Assembly: GCA_002887195.1 (NCBI GenBank)
Contig: PJAB01002012.1
Coordinates: forward strand, 1-10,989
Reading direction: 5' to 3'
DNA: 10,989 bases
Source: Chrysochromulina parva
Lineage: Eukaryota > Haptophyta > Prymnesiales > Chrysochromulinaceae
Numbering within the stretch: the first letter of the stretch is position 1; each line of letters begins with the position of its first letter. The notes beneath the pieces were generated by a model. It saw nothing but the letters and a program-made list of their open reading frames with translations, had not been told where the DNA came from and did not search any database. The position numbers were made by a program, and so were the translations under genes. This document shows positions 5,801 to 10,989 of the stretch, piece by piece.

Positions 5801-7576
5801 GGCGCCGGCGAGCGCCAAGGCGTGCGCGTCGGCTGCTTGGTACTCGAGCTCGCTGGCGTCGACGTACGCCACATAGCTCATCACGAGCTGTTCACTAGAA
5901 TCGGTACGCTCCCGCGGCCCTTGGTGCTCGTCACGGCGCTCGAGGCGACCTCGACCTTCACACCTCCGCTGGACTTCACACCTCCGCTCGGGCTGCCAGG
6001 CTCGGCGCTCAGCACGGCGCTCAGCACCACACGCCTCATCCAGCACATCACGCCGCCCGACACGCCGCCTGGGCTTGAAGCCACCGACGCGACAGCGGAG
6101 CCAGCAGCAGTGAGCGCTTTGGCACTACAGTCGCGACACGTGGCCATCGCGACTGGCACCCCGGCCGACAAGCCTTCCGTAGTCTATCGGTCGCACGCGC
6201 CTCCCGAGACAATGGTGACCACACAGCTCAGCAGCGCATGCGCGGCGCCGGCGGCGGCCAAGCGGCGCACGCGGGTGCGCCGGGTGCTCGGCGCATTTGG
6301 ACGCAAGTCGCCGTCGCCGTCGGATTACCCGTCGGCTGTCGAGCCTGCCGCCGAGTCGGGTGCCCAGTACGACGCTCCGAGGCTGCCGGGGCAGGGCACG
6401 TCCCTCTCGCTCGCGCCCAGTACGACGCTTGGCATCTGCGCCGCCGCGCTCGCGTCGCCGCTGCACAGGCCGCCGCCGCGGCTGCTCCTCACGCCTCCCC
6501 CCGCGCACCTGGGGCTGGTGAGCTGCCAAGGTTGGCTGCAGCACCGGCTGCAAGCGAGCCGGTGGCGAGGGCTGCTGCGCGCACCGCTCGCTGAGTGGCG
6601 CTGGTGCGTGCTAGTCGCCGATCAATTACGGGGTTTCGGCACGCTCGATGAGCTCTACAATGGCGAGAAGCCGATGGTGCACTTCAGGCTGACGAACACC
6701 GAAGTGCTCCCTCCGAAGGCGAAGAAGCCCCTCGTCCTCGTCATCAAGTCCTTAAGAGCGAGCGCCGTGTTCGCCGCGCCGTCGGCGCACTCTCGCGAGG
6801 CGTGGAGACGTGCGCTCGAGGCCGCCAGCCGCACGACGCCCATCACGACGCCCACTATGACACCCGTGCGCTCCGTCAGCCGTGATGCAGCACGGGCCGC
6901 AGCTCCCCCCCCAGCTCCCCCCCCAGCTCCCCCCCCAGCTCTTGGCGTGCCAGCGCGACCAGAACCCGAAGCAGTCGCGCTCACGGCAGCGCGACCAGAA
7001 CCCGCCGTGAGCGCGCCTGTCTTCGAAGAGGTTGTCCTGTGGAAGGCGAACCAGGACGACAGTTTGGGGCTCGTGTGTGAATGGGGCCACCCGCAGGGCG
7101 GGCTGGTGGTCGGGCTGGCCGAGGGCGGCATCGCCCTAGCCGCGGGTGCTCTTAAGAAGGGGATGCTGATCAAGGCCGTCAACGGCGAGCCGGTGGGCTC
7201 CGCCAGCGACGCGGCGGCGAAACTGAAGGCCGCCTTCCCGGAGGTGAAGCTCTTGGTGTTCACACCGCCAGCCGGTGCTCCGGAGCTCACCGACCCCTTT
7301 GACGATGCCGACGGCGAGTGGGGCGAGCCGCTCAAGCCGAAGCGCTTCTCTGTCTTCGGCAAGCAGCGGGCAAAGGCGCCCAAGACGTCTAGGGTCGAGG
7401 TTGCCAAGGATGCGCACCGGCAGGCGGAGCGCTCGCCATTCAAGGCGGTGCAGCCGGTACCCGACTCGAAGCACAGTCCCTCCAAGAACAACAAGAATGT
7501 GGCCTATGCGCCGCCGCAGAAGCTCTTCGCTGTGGGCGCGATCGCCGCCATCGAGCCGGTCCGACCGGCTCCATGA
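2846..7576 (+). CDS. 1576-residue PH/IQ/PDZ multidomain scaffold protein
   Basis: The frame is open for 4.7 kb. The start is the first in-frame ATG, with A at -3. Domains in order: PH-like, 35-142 (closing helix Trp131); IQ motif, 160-170 (Ile160, Gln161, Arg165, Arg166, Arg170), the type bound by calmodulin or centrin; charged Ala-rich helix, about 211-270; polyproline stretches at 276-284, 307-311 and 345-354; 14-residue repeat at 366-400; short Trp-rich hydrophobic stretch at 410-428; PDZ1, 684-761 (VGIKLHF loop); nine 8-residue repeats, 769-840; PDZ2, 956-1034 (PLGLGL, a canonical carboxylate-binding loop); PH2, 1222-1327 (Trp1320); PDZ3, 1392-1473 (SLGLVCEW); then a basic tail rich in Lys. 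No catalytic domain or signal peptide is seen. PDZ domains bind protein C-termini and PH domains often bind phosphoinositides, so an assembly role at membrane or cytoskeleton is inferred. I know no protein with this exact order. PH1 is the weakest domain call. Confidence 0.85.
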   Translation: MPTADTRLCYDPWTGAASAQNLSDQQSASTAAKTRGLVNLVRGELFVWDGAKACFAAKECAVVEDQTGMWCLKGPGLRVPIATMRTVTIENFDMRQFRVKRYSEPDLVFQASPLGSLHSERERRIGSLTYWVTALQHLVERACAVTTPVEWAAPSAAARIQGLCRRRAARLHAERRRTAHATQQAERRLREQQPALLAPPASAPLPMDEPRERDRDRDRELATVVVDAAVAAKKEELAQAASTEAARRDKSDQQAAEAFAAAVVAAALLATPERQPPLPPPPAPQWNTTPSARWTKARTPSPDEEIPPPPPEPEEGALPSLLRFWSDFLQPSLLQVLHGARDGAPPPPPGPPPPLALAWPPTGGTAGVSATVHLSALPGAGVSATVHASAHPGAGVSATVPTSTPTPAPLLFSSLAPWWAWLLPAAAAPIDPQAEPGAGAEPPPTESADISTELDGRGLMPRRLLDSPMAASKAVVNGGEGVNGGEAGPALSGSLPSHLAVSPSPEALSRALSACEATSSAASATATIGSSAPDGLHSPMDLYGMQTPSSNSFGKRLEQKSKPFWELKEERRRRGDTPPATTRSESQLPVMASAPAMLPASILYVPSESSAPAVAPARLPEASPTPATPPQLPPSVADAPPSTPTPATPPQLLRRLRFDTPAAPAGPSTAAPGANAPSTCPQLRAFEFVEARVGIKLHFTAATTDVHCLVTEGSEAARCGLPSGSLLVTVSGVAVEGLAPLEVQKLVQRQRPLIIEVIEPPANGHTDTPETALPTAPETALSTAPETALPTAPETALSTAPETALSTALETALSTAPETALPTALETALSTAPETAPSTAAWLTSEPPGSLSETGDHGSAPSPELLRTAAHLGALWKNELDHGDNGGTGPYASGGAVPAAEGPDEGGNQHAISMQSGGAVPAAEGPITPAAAPEAAPVAAMASAGAAVPGPSVPPTRFEFGPGPLGLGLSNAAGGGVFISEVHAGGAGERQGVRVGCLVLELAGVDVRHIAHHELFTRIGTLPRPLVLVTALEATSTFTPPLDFTPPLGLPGSALSTALSTTRLIQHITPPDTPPGLEATDATAEPAAVSALALQSRHVAIATGTPADKPSVVYRSHAPPETMVTTQLSSACAAPAAAKRRTRVRRVLGAFGRKSPSPSDYPSAVEPAAESGAQYDAPRLPGQGTSLSLAPSTTLGICAAALASPLHRPPPRLLLTPPPAHLGLVSCQGWLQHRLQASRWRGLLRAPLAEWRWCVLVADQLRGFGTLDELYNGEKPMVHFRLTNTEVLPPKAKKPLVLVIKSLRASAVFAAPSAHSREAWRRALEAASRTTPITTPTMTPVRSVSRDAARAAAPPPAPPPAPPPALGVPARPEPEAVALTAARPEPAVSAPVFEEVVLWKANQDDSLGLVCEWGHPQGGLVVGLAEGGIALAAGALKKGMLIKAVNGEPVGSASDAAAKLKAAFPEVKLLVFTPPAGAPELTDPFDDADGEWGEPLKPKRFSVFGKQRAKAPKTSRVEVAKDAHRQAERSPFKAVQPVPDSKHSPSKNNKNVAYAPPQKLFAVGAIAAIEPVRPAP
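3479..3505 (+). repeat. GAGATC-type hexamer microsatellite in coding sequence
   Basis: A run of CGAGAT hexamers encodes alternating Arg-Glu/Arg-Asp dipeptides (residues 211-220 of the scaffold protein). Being in frame, changes in copy number would add or remove charged dipeptides without a frameshift. Confidence 0.7.
3941..4045 (+). repeat. 42-bp tandem repeat, 2.5 copies, in the scaffold gene
   Basis: Units start at 3941, 3983 and 4025 (the last is half a unit). Each encodes AGVSATV followed by a variable seven residues such as HLSALPG or HASAHPG. The period is a multiple of three, so the frame holds. The near-identical DNA suggests recent duplication. Confidence 0.85.
4718..4800 (+). repeat. 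23-bp direct repeat, period 60
   Basis: Identical 23-base copies lie at 4718-4740 and 4778-4800 in the Pro-rich linker before PDZ1. Both encode TPATPPQL, 20 residues apart. Confidence 0.85.
5150..5365 (+). repeat. Nine tandem 24-bp units (PETAL[PS]TA minisatellite)
   Basis: Exactly nine 24-base units encode the octapeptide PETALPTA or PETALSTA, with variants LETALSTA (units 6 and 8) and PETAPSTA (unit 9). The block is residues 769-840, between PDZ1 and PDZ2. Units differ by a few bases, mostly CCA versus TCG at codon 6. The repeat is likely a flexible Thr-rich spacer and is a probable site of length variation between strains. Confidence 0.9.
5522..5622 (+). repeat. 32-bp direct repeat with an 11-bp tandem between
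   Basis: Identical 32-base copies at 5522-5553 and 5591-5622 encode SGGAVPAAEGP. Between them, GCAATCAGCAT occurs at 5565-5575 and 5576-5586 and in part at 5587-5594. The 11-base unit is not a multiple of three, so the same bases are read successively as NQH, AIS and MQS. Confidence 0.85.
6901..6936 (+). repeat. Three 12-bp units with C8 runs (Ala-Pro-Pro-Pro)
   Basis: Three exact copies of AGCTCCCCCCCC encode APPP repeats in the linker between PH2 and PDZ3. C8 homopolymers are prone to both replication slippage and sequencing error, yet the frame is intact through all three, which supports the sequence here. Confidence 0.9.
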
Positions 7577-8137
7577 ATATCCCTCCATTCTTCGAGCGGC
7601 ACGGCGAGCCAGCCCGCACGAGGCGCAACCGCTTGGCTGCGCCAACAACTTCGTCGTGTTTGTAAAGTACAGGCGCTTCTCTGTTCTTCACACTTCCAAG
7701 GGATGACTGGCCACTGCTGGTACCGGTACGCGGTGCGTAGCGAAGGTACTTACGAGTAGATCGGAGTACGTGCTACGATAGCCGGCGGTTTCCCGTCCGC
7801 ACGACCCGGCCGGGACGCGCCTACTAGCCCTTACGTTACGGTCGGGTACGGTAGTGGGGTACCGCTCCACGCGGAGGTCGCATCTCCGATCTCCATGTGC
7901 GTCTACGGCGGCAAGCCGGTCGCCGCGGAGATAAACAGTCACCTCCAAAAGCGAAGACCGAAGTGGTCGTTTCTACATCGTACAACAGTACACCTATCTG
8001 ACGATCCGAAGAGTGTAGAGTCCTCTCGACGGGCCTACTTCCTTTCAAACGTTTGGGCAGAGAGTTTGTAAGTAACCGTGAAACACGACGCGGCTTTCGC
8101 GTCTGTCTCGCCAGTGCGGTGCGGGCAGTGCGCCTGA
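7577..8137. other. Convergent intergenic spacer, 561 bp
   Basis: This lies between the stops of the scaffold gene and the minus-strand coiled-coil gene, so it holds two 3' ends. It has no convincing coding frame, tRNA or other RNA gene. It is rich in TAC/GTA words (GGTACCGGTACG at 7719, CTACGATA at 7773) and partly resembles the first convergent spacer at 1381-1420. Base composition is more even than in the genes. Confidence 0.6.
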
Positions 8138-10282
8138 TTAAGCCATCACCATGGCCTTCAGGTTGTCCAAGGTTGGCCGTCGTGGCCGCGTGGCCTCCAG
8201 GTTGTCCAAGGTTGGCCGTCGTGACCCAGCCCTAGAGATGACGGACGAGTTCAGGGCCGCGAACTCCGACTGCGCCGATGGGCCGCTCAGTGCCCTCAAG
8301 GACGAGTTCAGGGCCGCGAGCTCCGACGATGTGTTCCCTGAGGTTCCCTGAGGTTCCCTGAGGTTCTTCAAGGCCAACGCCCGCTCACGCGCCTCAATCT
8401 CCGTCTCCTTGGCACGTTTCGCTGCATCCGCAGCGCACTGAGCCTGCAGCGCGAGCGCCTTCTCACGCGCCTTCTCGAGCGCACCCATCAGCTTCTTCTC
8501 CTTGCCCCGTTGCGCCTCCACCTCCACCATCATCAGGCTGAAGGCCTTTTCGAGATCAAGGCGAGGGCCAACTTCACTCGCCGCGCTTCGCCCTCGCTCA
8601 ACCTCGACCTCGCAGCCCTCCTTCAAGAGGTCGTCGAAGAGCTCCATCAAGACCTCCTTGACTTCATTCGGCTCACCCGGGATCTTGAGCTCGCTCTCAT
8701 TCTTGAGCGCGCTCAGCTTGCGCACAAACGCCTCGCGACTGACGAAGCCCATGCCGTCAGAGCCCCACTCCTGCAGCAGCAGCTTCAGATTCGGCGCCTT
8801 GCTCGGCCACGTACCGGTAGGGCTCAGGCCAGCCGTTGCCACGTGGCCACCCGCTGCCCTCTGCCGGCCCTCAGCCGGGCCCTCAGCGCTGCCCGCCGCC
8901 GTGCCCACGCCGCCCTCGGCGCCTGGCGTGGGCGAAGGCGTGGGCGAAGAGAAGGCGCCGGCTGGTGAACTGCGCCCGTCGGGCGAGGCAAGTCGGCTGG
9001 CGGCTGGCGTGGGCGACTCAGACGGCGAAAATGCGAGCGCGACTTTCTGCTGCTCGATGAAGTACCCAATAGACACCCGGAGCGAGGGGTGCGATCGGAG
9101 CTCATCCATCAGCCGTTGGAGATGACCCCACTTGGCTGCGCTCGCCTGACAGTCCTGGTACGCCTGCGCCTGCCTCGCGCACGCCTCCGCCTCAAAGCTC
9201 CATCGGAGTTCCTTGTCCTTCTCGCTCCTCGCGTACCCATGCACCTGGCGCAGCGCCGGCTTGATCTCGGCCAGTGAGATCGCGTCCGGACCCTTATTCT
9301 TGAAGGAGTCGTCGTTTTTGAAGGGCCAGTGAGCCGCCATTTTGAAAAAGTCGTCGATCTGATCGTCCGACGGCTTGAGCGAGAGCGTCATGCGCAGGAC
9401 CTGCCTGAACTCCTGCTTGGTGAGCCGCCCCTCCTCAGTGGTGCCCGCCGCCCACTCGGCCATGAGCGCGTGCGTCGCGATGCCCCGCTCGAGCATTGCC
9501 TCGCCGATTCTGCGCAAGAGCGACTCGCGCTTCCGGTGCTCGATCTCCTTGAGCGCTTGCAAGAGCTCCTCGCGCCTGGCGGTGCACGCCTCTTGCAGCT
9601 CCTGCAGCTTGGCCACGCTCGTGGGCTCCCTGCTGCGCACCTCGGCCGTGGCGGCCCGCCCCGCCTCCTCAATCTCAATCGCGCGCAACCGCTCCGCCAT
9701 CCTCTTGCGCGCCAACTCCTCGGCCCGCGCCTTAGCCCGCGCTGCCTTCTCCAATGCCGCCCGCTTCGCCGCCTCCCGCACAAGCACCGCCGTGGGCATC
9801 TTCGCATCCATCGAATGTGGCGAGATCTTTGGCGGCGGAGGTATTGTCATCTCCCACGGGTATGGCCCCTCCCAAGGCTTGAGCTTGATCAGCGACGGAC
9901 TCAATGAGCCGTCGCGGCTCGGCGAGAAGGTGCGCCCTGTCGGCGGTGAGAGCGTGCGCAGTGCCTCCAAGCACGTCGTCGGGTACGACGGCGGCATCGC
10001 CGCCTTGATGAACTTGGCCCGTGTCTTTGCGTCCGCTAGCCGCTCCTTTCGCGACATTCGATAGGATTCCTGCGGAAAGACCGGCCCGTCTCGCTGACTG
10101 GCCGTGCCGCTGCTGCTGCCGTTGCGATTGGATGCACTGCCACGCCGTGAGTTGCTGCGATTGGAGTCCGAGGCTGCATTGAGTTTCGAAGTAGTGATTT
10201 TCGAAGTGTTCAATTTGATATCCACTGCGACCTTGGCATGCGCCAGCTTTCTGGAACGCCGTGCGTCGTCCTTGTCTGCCAT
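8138..10282 (-). CDS. 714-residue coiled-coil protein with EF-hand-like segments
   Basis: The start is the first true ATG in the frame, with G at -3 and +4; the stop is TAA at 8140-8138. Residues 1-65 are basic and Ser/Asn-rich. A Pro-rich stretch with SPS motifs (about 110-155) precedes a long charged coiled coil (about 169-263). Residues 263-302 look like a degenerate EF-hand ([12 protein letters not shown], lacking Asp at position 1). A second helical region spans 344-416, a Ser/Pro/Gly/Ala linker 419-493, and a second EF-like unit 499-526 ([16 protein letters not shown]). A second coiled coil covers 575-643. The tail, 649-714, is made of duplicated segments. No enzyme domain is seen. A cytoskeletal or basal-body role is suggested only by this build and by the divergent centrin gene. 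I cannot name the family. Confidence 0.8.
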   Translation of the reverse strand: MADKDDARRSRKLAHAKVAVDIKLNTSKITTSKLNAASDSNRSNSRRGSASNRNGSSSGTASQRDGPVFPQESYRMSRKERLADAKTRAKFIKAAMPPSYPTTCLEALRTLSPPTGRTFSPSRDGSLSPSLIKLKPWEGPYPWEMTIPPPPKISPHSMDAKMPTAVLVREAAKRAALEKAARAKARAEELARKRMAERLRAIEIEEAGRAATAEVRSREPTSVAKLQELQEACTARREELLQALKEIEHRKRESLLRRIGEAMLERGIATHALMAEWAAGTTEEGRLTKQEFRQVLRMTLSLKPSDDQIDDFFKMAAHWPFKNDDSFKNKGPDAISLAEIKPALRQVHGYARSEKDKELRWSFEAEACARQAQAYQDCQASAAKWGHLQRLMDELRSHPSLRVSIGYFIEQQKVALAFSPSESPTPAASRLASPDGRSSPAGAFSSPTPSPTPGAEGGVGTAAGSAEGPAEGRQRAAGGHVATAGLSPTGTWPSKAPNLKLLLQEWGSDGMGFVSREAFVRKLSALKNESELKIPGEPNEVKEVLMELFDDLLKEGCEVEVERGRSAASEVGPRLDLEKAFSLMMVEVEAQRGKEKKLMGALEKAREKALALQAQCAADAAKRAKETEIEARERALALKNLREPQGTSGNTSSELAALNSSLRALSGPSAQSEFAALNSSVISRAGSRRPTLDNLEATRPRRPTLDNLKAMVMA
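8152..8223 (-). repeat. 33-bp direct repeat encoding RRPTLDNL twice
   Basis: Copies at 8152-8184 and 8191-8223 differ at one base and are 39 bases apart. They form the extreme C-terminus of the coiled-coil protein ([13 protein letters not shown], then [11 protein letters not shown]). The near identity suggests a recent duplication or a selected short motif. RRPT/RRPTL has the basic-x-Thr look of a kinase target (inference). Confidence 0.85.
8243..8327 (-). repeat. 28-bp direct repeat encoding S-E-(L/F)-AALNSS twice
   Basis: Copies at 8243-8270 and 8300-8327 differ at one base, with a period of 57 (19 residues). They encode SELAALNSS and SEFAALNSS just upstream of the RRPTLDNL repeats. Confidence 0.85.
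8333..8362 (-). repeat. Three exact 10-bp units read in three frames
   Basis: GTTCCCTGAG (plus strand) occurs three times without a gap. Because 10 is not a multiple of three, the minus-strand gene reads the decamer once in each frame, giving LRE, then PQGT, then SGN. Three copies total 30 bases, so the downstream frame is preserved. Confidence 0.9.
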
Positions 10283-10321
10283 CCCGGGTGTTCGTCGCCC
10301 GCCACACAGCCAGACTCCCGT

Positions 10322-10329
10322 CCAAAATC
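10322..10329 (-). promoter_or_regulatory. Candidate promoter octamer GATTTTGG, second copy
   Basis: Read on the minus strand, this is the same octamer as at 2731-2738 and it lies at the same distance, ending 39 nt before the ATG (10282). The match supports both start codon choices as well as the element itself. Confidence 0.4.
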
Positions 10330-10462
10330 CTCCCTCCGCACGCGCGCTGTTTTGTTCATGAATGTACGAAAAGCAGAACGACTTTTCGGCCAAGGCATCA
10401 CAAGACAGTGCAATTGGGATTTTTCCCGGCGTGTCAGTTACGCGTACAGAACTTCGGCGCCA

Positions 10463-10476
10463 AAGCGAATTCGCTT
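10463..10476. promoter_or_regulatory. 14-bp palindrome AAGCGAATTCGCTT
   Basis: A perfect palindrome sits at the middle of the centrin/coiled-coil divergent spacer. Such dyads can be dimeric transcription-factor sites, and a symmetrical site would suit a shared promoter. Function is inferred. Confidence 0.35.
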
Positions 10477-10638
10477 CGGTTCACCAGAACGGGTTTTGTC
10501 TCCAACAGACGGTACAACGAGGGCCCCAGAGTCCCATGCCGCGGCTGCTCGAGCCGCCGCGCCAGCGAACGAGCAGCAGAAAACCAACTGACCGAACGCT
10601 CGCTACTCGCCTCCTTGCGCACAGAACCAGCTAACATC

Positions 10639-10989
10639 ATGCGTCGCGGAGCCGCCCCAGCAAGCAAGGGAAAGGCCAAGAAGCCCGGGCTCTCGGAGGA
10701 GCAGATCGAGGAGATCCGCGAGGCGTTCAACCTGTTCGATACGGACCACTCCGGCTCGATCGACTACCGCGAGCTCAAGGCCGCGATGCGCGCCCTCGGC
10801 TTCGAGGTCAAGAAGGAGGAGCTCCGCAAGATGATCACGGACATTGACGCTGACGGCTCGGGCCACATTGAGTTCCCCGAGTTCCTCGAGATGATGACCG
10901 GCAAGATGGGCGAGAAGGACACGAAGGAGGAGATCCTCAAGGTCTTCAAGCTCTTCGACGACGACTCCACCGGCAAGATCTCGTTCAAG
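10639..10989 (+). CDS. Centrin (caltractin), 5' part
   Basis: The first 117 residues are present; centrins are usually about 165-172, so roughly 50 are beyond the window. A short basic N-terminal tail (residues 1-17) is typical. EF-hand loop 1 is [12 protein letters not shown] (34-45) and loop 2 is [12 protein letters not shown] (70-81), both with full calcium-binding residues. Loop 3 begins [11 protein letters not shown] (107-117) and is cut. The segment [16 protein letters not shown] and the linker [15 protein letters not shown] are strongly centrin-like and separate it from calmodulin. Centrin is a calcium-binding protein of basal bodies, centrosomes and their contractile fibres, and also joins DNA-repair and mRNA-export complexes. 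The ATG has A at -3. No intron interrupts the visible part. It is divergent from the coiled-coil gene. Confidence 0.96.
   Translation, partial: MRRGAAPASKGKAKKPGLSEEQIEEIREAFNLFDTDHSGSIDYRELKAAMRALGFEVKKEELRKMITDIDADGSGHIEFPEFLEMMTGKMGEKDTKEEILKVFKLFDDDSTGKISFK

Larger units (their letters stand above)
10283..10638. promoter_or_regulatory. 356-bp bidirectional promoter region upstream of centrin
   Basis: This is the whole space between the ATGs of the coiled-coil gene and centrin. It contains a 14-bp perfect palindrome (10463-10476), a T-rich TTTTTCCCGG element near 10420 and the octamer shared with the other divergent spacer. No TATA box is evident. An upstream ATG at 10536 opens a 32-codon frame that ends at 10634, four bases before the centrin ATG; if transcribed it could dampen centrin translation, otherwise the transcript starts after it. 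Confidence 0.55.

Noticed and set aside
7577..8137. Possible tRNA or small RNA gene in the second convergent spacer
   Set aside because: No T-loop (GTTCRA) or anticodon-arm pattern and no box motifs were found on either strand.
8502..9125. Plus-strand frames opposite the coiled-coil gene (also 9329-9907 and 9375-10064)
   Set aside because: They are antisense to heptad-rich, strongly biased coding sequence; their Ser/Arg/Leu-rich translations are what antisense of Glu/Ala/Lys codons gives.

Overview
The window looks like nuclear DNA of a GC-rich unicellular eukaryote. An alga with a compact genome, such as a haptophyte or a GC-rich stramenopile, fits best, but the lineage is inferred from style and not proven. 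The reasons are: a clear centrin gene (a eukaryote-specific basal-body and centrosome protein); a GT-AG intron that joins two reading frames through a split codon; strong G/C preference at third codon positions; long Ala/Pro/Ser-rich linkers; and PDZ, PH, IQ and EF-hand-like modules. I see no operons, ribosome binding sites, phage or insertion-sequence genes, CRISPR arrays, tRNAs or rRNAs.

Five protein genes alternate strictly in strand (+ - + - +). (1) 1-878, +, is the 3' end of a larger gene. Its last coding stretch changes reading frame near 755, either by a 79-bp intron or by a one-base indel. (2) 2691-1469, -, is a two-exon gene for a 344-residue protein with one degenerate EF-hand. (3) 2846-7576, +, is an uninterrupted 1576-residue scaffold with the order PH-like, IQ, Pro-rich linker, PDZ, Thr/Ala-rich repeat, PDZ, PH, PDZ, basic tail. 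(4) 10282-8138, -, encodes a 714-residue coiled-coil protein with two degenerate EF-hand-like segments and a duplicated C-terminal tail. (5) 10639 to the window end, +, is centrin, cut off inside its third EF-hand.

Genes 2/3 and 4/5 are head-to-head pairs that share short spacers (154 and 356 bp). Genes 1/2 and 3/4 converge on longer spacers (590 and 561 bp) that carry G-rich and short-repeat DNA. In both divergent spacers an identical octamer, GATTTTGG on the minus strand, ends exactly 39 nt before the chosen minus-strand ATG, making it a candidate core promoter element.

A possible common theme is calcium-linked structure: centrin, two proteins with EF-hand-like segments, and a scaffold whose IQ motif is the type bound by calmodulin or centrin. 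Physical linkage alone does not show that they act together. Small in-frame tandem repeats are frequent in genes 3 and 4, and two of them are read through in all three frames, which points to replication slippage.
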